From the NCBI GenBank assembly GCA_003228415.1, contig QIDL01000483.1, positions 1 through 8,767 on the forward strand: 8,767 nucleotides of DNA, given 5' to 3'. The stretch comes from Gammaproteobacteria bacterium (GTDB lineage: Bacteria; Pseudomonadota; Gammaproteobacteria; Pseudomonadales; Azotimanducaceae). Positions 6,084 through 8,767 of this stretch are shown piece by piece (the stretch's first letter is position 1; every line of letters begins with the position of its first letter). The position numbers and the translations under genes are program-made. The notes under the pieces are model-generated. The model saw nothing but the letters and a program-made list of their open reading frames with translations, did no database searches and was not told the origin of the DNA.

Positions 6084-7260
6084 TGAAGGCTTTCTGCACT
6101 TCTTGCTGCAGCGCCCGGTCGAGGAGAAATTCTGCCGTCGTCAGCGCCAGCGCCTTGGCGCCATCGAGGGCGGCTGCGTCACCCATCTCAGAGCCGGCCC
6201 ATTTGGCGAACTCGGGATTGTGAATGATCACGTTGGCCGGCGCCGAGGCGAGCATCGGATGGATGGCGGGCACCCGATAGCTGACATTGCCCATGTCGGT
6301 GCTGCCTGCGCCTCCAAGGCCTTTCAATGACATAAATTCACGACCGAGGGATTCGCCGTGGGATTGAAAACGCGCTGCAAGCGGCCAGTTGGTGTTCAGA
6401 TCCAGGTAGTCGACGTTTGCCCATTTCACCTCTACCTCGGCACCGCTGCCCGTTGCTCCCGCCTCAAAACAAGCTTGCACACGAGGTTTGAGCGTGGCGA
6501 GCGCCTTCTCATTTACCGCCCTGACATAGAAGTTGCCGACGGCCCGGTCGGGCACGATGTTTGGCGCCTGGCCACCCTCTGTGATGATGCCGTGGATCCG
6601 CTCCTCATCCCTGATGTGTTGTCGCAGGTTCGAAATCGCCTGATAGGCCAGCAACAGGCCGTCGAGAGCGTTCACACCTTTGTGAGGCATGGCAGAGGCA
6701 TGCGCAGAACGACCGTGATAGATCACCTCCACTTCGGCCACACAGATACAGGGCATGGTCGAAAGGTTGACCCCGGCCGGGTGGATCATCATGGCGGCGT
6801 CTACGCCGTCAAATGCCCCGGCCCTGGCCATGAGTTCCTTACCGCCGCCTTTTTCTTCTGCAGGGGTGCCGAGCAGACGCACCTGCCCGGGTAATTGGTC
6901 GGCAATTGCCTGCAGGCCCAGGGTGGCGCCGAGGGCGGCCGTTGCGATGAGATTGTGGCCGCAGGAGTGGCCGATCCCGGGCAGGGCGTCGTATTCAGCC
7001 AGTATGGCCACGGTCGGGCCGTCTCCCTGTGTAGCTAGTGTGGCTTCGAAGGCTGTTTCCAGGGTGAAGACACCGCGCGCCGGGATCAGATCCTGCGCTT
7101 CCAGCGTGTCACACAACAGAGCTGCCGCGTGGTGTTCCTGGAATGCCAGTTCCGGGTTGGCATGAATTTCATGGGATACCGATAGCAGCGTACCGCTCAA
7201 GCTATCGATCCGATCGTTGATGGCGGATGCCATGTCTCCAGTCAGGCTTGTGGTCCCCAT
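6061..7260 (-). CDS. M20D-type metal-dependent amidohydrolase/peptidase
   Basis: This 399-residue enzyme of the M20 peptidase family, subfamily D (related to PM20D2, AbgB and N-acyl-amino-acid amidohydrolases), hydrolyses an amide bond using two metal ions. Likely ligands are Cys100 and His102 in GHSCGHNL (97-104), Glu135/Glu136 in GTPAEEKGGG (131-140), His160 in MMIHP and His347 in IIHNPEF. HEIHANPELAFQE (30-42) is the N-terminal family block, HGRSAHASAMPHKGVNALD (182-200) opens the dimerisation domain, and GGAGSTDMGNVS (316-327) lies near the active site. There is no signal peptide. The start at 7260 is supported by AAGGAGGAG (7267-7275), 6 bases upstream. First gene of a minus-strand unit with chaC. 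Substrates in the family include N-acyl amino acids and odd dipeptides; which applies here is unknown. Confidence 0.9.
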   Translation of the reverse strand: MGTTSLTGDMASAINDRIDSLSGTLLSVSHEIHANPELAFQEHHAAALLCDTLEAQDLIPARGVFTLETAFEATLATQGDGPTVAILAEYDALPGIGHSCGHNLIATAALGATLGLQAIADQLPGQVRLLGTPAEEKGGGKELMARAGAFDGVDAAMMIHPAGVNLSTMPCICVAEVEVIYHGRSAHASAMPHKGVNALDGLLLAYQAISNLRQHIRDEERIHGIITEGGQAPNIVPDRAVGNFYVRAVNEKALATLKPRVQACFEAGATGSGAEVEVKWANVDYLDLNTNWPLAARFQSHGESLGREFMSLKGLGGAGSTDMGNVSYRVPAIHPMLASAPANVIIHNPEFAKWAGSEMGDAAALDGAKALALTTAEFLLDRALQQEVQKAFNVSKGLS

Positions 7261-7430
7261 GACGTACTCCTCCTTGTGTGTCCTCAGGTCGGATTATGCA
7301 GGAATCGGGCGCTGTTGGAGCTGTTTATGGTGCCGCGAGCCATGGCGCCTTCGTCAGGCGGTTACGTCGCAGCGGATTCGTAGGATAGTATTACCACCGT
7401 CCGGAACCAGGGGATATTCCCGACCCGATC
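7261..7430. promoter_or_regulatory. Divergent intergenic region between amidohydrolase and CocE-like hydrolase
   Basis: These 170 bases hold the ribosome-binding site of the minus-strand amidohydrolase at one end. I see no recognisable coding remnant apart from a 30-codon frame (7296-7388) that matches no family I know. It must contain promoters for both directions. Confidence 0.45.
7362..7391 (+). promoter_or_regulatory. Candidate promoter for the CocE-like hydrolase
   Basis: TTACGT (7362-7367) and TAGTAT (7386-7391), separated by 18 bases, resemble weak -35 and -10 hexamers 40 bases upstream of the ATG. Hexamer matches this loose are common by chance, so this is only a suggestion. Confidence 0.22.
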
Positions 7431-8767
7431 ATGATATGGATCAAGCGCACGGCCATCACCCTGATTGCCCTGTTTGGCATCGTTATCGCCAGTGCCTACC
7501 TGAAAGCTCTGCCTGGAGAGACCCTGACCCCGGCGGGTTTCAAGCGCAACAGTGCCTGGTACGTACCAGCGGAAGACGGTACCCGCATCGCCGTCGATCT
7601 CTGGCTGCCATCCGATCTGACGCCGGACGAGCAGATTCCCGCGCTGATCGAAGGCAGCCGCTACTGGCGCGATGTGGCGGTCACCACCGGTGGACGGATC
7701 CTGCATCTTTTCGGCCTTTCTGCGCCCGGGATGGAGCCTGGCGATTCCGCCCGCTTCTTCACAGCGAAAGGGTACGCGTACGTCACGGTGGAAGTACGAG
7801 GGTCCGGCGCATCCTTTGGCGTGCACGACGCCCCCTATTCCCTGCAGGAAATGGCCGACTACGGCAGCATTCTGGACTGGATCGTGGCGCAGCCCTGGTC
7901 CAACGGCCGAGTGGGATCCGTTGGGGTCTCCTACGCCGGAACCACGGCCGAACTCATGACCACCACCGGCCATCCCGCACTGAAGGCAGCGGCGCCGCTC
8001 TATGCAGACTTCGATACCCAATACCATCTGGCGACGCCCGGCGGCATTTATCAGCCCGCATTCGTCGATGCCTGGTCGGAGGTCGTGCTGGCGATGGATG
8101 GGAATGACACCTGTGCCGTGGTCCAGGCTTCATCCACCTTCGAATGTTTTCTGACCAGATTGCTGGTCGGCGGGATCAAGCCGGTAAACGGGTCCGACAA
8201 CGCCGATCTCTCCCGAGCCATCTCCGAGCACGACTCCCAGGATCCCGCCATGCTGGTGAACGCTCTGCAATACCGCGACAGTACCTGGGGAGACGTCAGC
8301 TACTCCTCCCTTGAAAATCAGGCCTACGCCCGCAAATCGGAAATCGAAGCGTCCGCTGTTCCGATGTACATCGTTGCCGGCTGGTTTGATGCCGCTACAG
8401 TCGAGGGCGCGCTCGCCAGGTTCGCGAGTTTCAGTAATCCACAGACCGTCACCCTCGCTCCGTTCAGCCATGGCGGTGGCTTCGACACGGACCCTTTCAA
8501 AGCACTGGAAGCGCGGCCCGTCTGGTCCCGCAACGAACAGATCACCCGACTCGAAGAATTCTTCGCCATCCATCTCAAGGATGCGGCTGCCGCCCAACCC
8601 CGACGATTGAGTTATTACGTGATGGGCGGCGACCGCTGGCGGACGACCGACCAGTGGCCACCAGCCGGCTTCGACAGACGGGACTTCTATCTGGCAGCCA
8701 ACGGTGAACTGGCCACGGCATCCCCGCGGACCGACGCGGCCACGGCATACACCGTCGATTTCGAAGC
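7431..8767 (+). CDS. CocE/NonD-family (X-Pro dipeptidyl-peptidase-like) hydrolase, membrane-anchored, 3' end outside window
   Basis: 445 codons are visible with no stop before the window edge. The protein opens with IKR and a hydrophobic segment at about 8-24 (ITLIALFGIVIASAYL), a signal-anchor or uncleaved signal, so the catalytic part is probably periplasmic. The PF02129-type alpha/beta hydrolase domain follows: WYVPAEDGTRIAVDLWLP (43-60), RGSGASFG (123-130), nucleophile Ser167 in GSVGVSYAG, Asp320 in IVAGWFDAAT and His347 in PFSHGG. From about residue 390 the jelly-roll C-terminal domain of CocE/X-Pro peptidases begins (SYYVMGGDRWR). Known relatives cleave X-Pro dipeptides, cocaine-type esters or glutaryl amides. 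The 'DVRG' block reads EVRG here. The start follows an in-frame stop at 7386-7388 with no other start codon between, and no good Shine-Dalgarno is seen. Confidence 0.9.
   Translation, partial: MIWIKRTAITLIALFGIVIASAYLKALPGETLTPAGFKRNSAWYVPAEDGTRIAVDLWLPSDLTPDEQIPALIEGSRYWRDVAVTTGGRILHLFGLSAPGMEPGDSARFFTAKGYAYVTVEVRGSGASFGVHDAPYSLQEMADYGSILDWIVAQPWSNGRVGSVGVSYAGTTAELMTTTGHPALKAAAPLYADFDTQYHLATPGGIYQPAFVDAWSEVVLAMDGNDTCAVVQASSTFECFLTRLLVGGIKPVNGSDNADLSRAISEHDSQDPAMLVNALQYRDSTWGDVSYSSLENQAYARKSEIEASAVPMYIVAGWFDAATVEGALARFASFSNPQTVTLAPFSHGGGFDTDPFKALEARPVWSRNEQITRLEEFFAIHLKDAAAAQPRRLSYYVMGGDRWRTTDQWPPAGFDRRDFYLAANGELATASPRTDAATAYTVDFE

Noticed and set aside
7296..7388. 30-codon frame in the divergent spacer
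   Set aside because: No ribosome-binding site and no recognisable similarity; Ala/Gly/Arg-rich composition expected by chance.
7217..8107. Plus-strand open frame of 296 codons
   Set aside because: It overlaps the CocE-like gene in another frame, is very Arg-rich, and contains no motif; the real frame starts at 7431 and runs to the window end.
1..8767. CRISPR array, insertion sequence, tRNA, phage or defence system
   Set aside because: I looked for repeated units, transposase motifs, terminal inverted repeats and cloverleaf-like stems and saw none; every long real frame is a metabolic or proteolytic enzyme.

Overview
The window reads as accessory or peripheral-metabolism DNA from a G+C-rich Gammaproteobacterium, possibly marine. 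That placement is an inference from protein style and codon use: there is no rRNA, tRNA or marker gene to fix it. The dense packing, the acyl-CoA enzymes (a two-part MaoC hydratase, a crotonase and an acyl-CoA dehydrogenase remnant) and the many alpha/beta hydrolases fit an organism that degrades fatty-acid-like or steroid-like compounds and peptides.

Layout. 1-597 (+): the end of a FAS1-like dehydratase-N protein, then a small MaoC hot-dog hydratase; together they probably form one two-subunit enoyl-CoA hydratase. 617-2068 (-): an HSL-type esterase, a YCII-family protein, and a broken C-terminal piece of a TPR-family protein. 2206-3522 (+): a second-type ClpP peptidase and a KANL3/Tex30-like alpha/beta hydrolase. 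3532-4278 (-): a crotonase with an altered active site, divergent from 4330-5424 (+), a FAD-dependent DAO-type oxidoreductase. 5434-7260 (-): a tightly overlapped unit of M20D amidohydrolase, ChaC-like gamma-glutamylcyclotransferase and a 28-codon micro-ORF. 7431-8767 (+): a membrane-anchored CocE/NonD-type serine hydrolase that runs off the window.

How they work together. The ChaC and M20D genes overlap by 23 bases and probably act on related gamma-glutamyl, peptide or N-acyl substrates. The other genes look like small independent transcription units with alternating direction and short intergenic gaps. No mobile element, CRISPR array, RNA gene or phage gene was found.

The most interesting items are two gene remnants. 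The micro-ORF at 5434-5520 looks like an acyl-CoA dehydrogenase whose first ~15 and last ~13 residues have been joined in frame by a large internal deletion, while its start codon stays translationally coupled to chaC. At 617-829 an intact-looking TPR38-type C-terminus lacks its 5' part and butts against the YCII gene. Also worth attention are the unusual ClpP paralogue and the crotonase whose second catalytic Glu is His.
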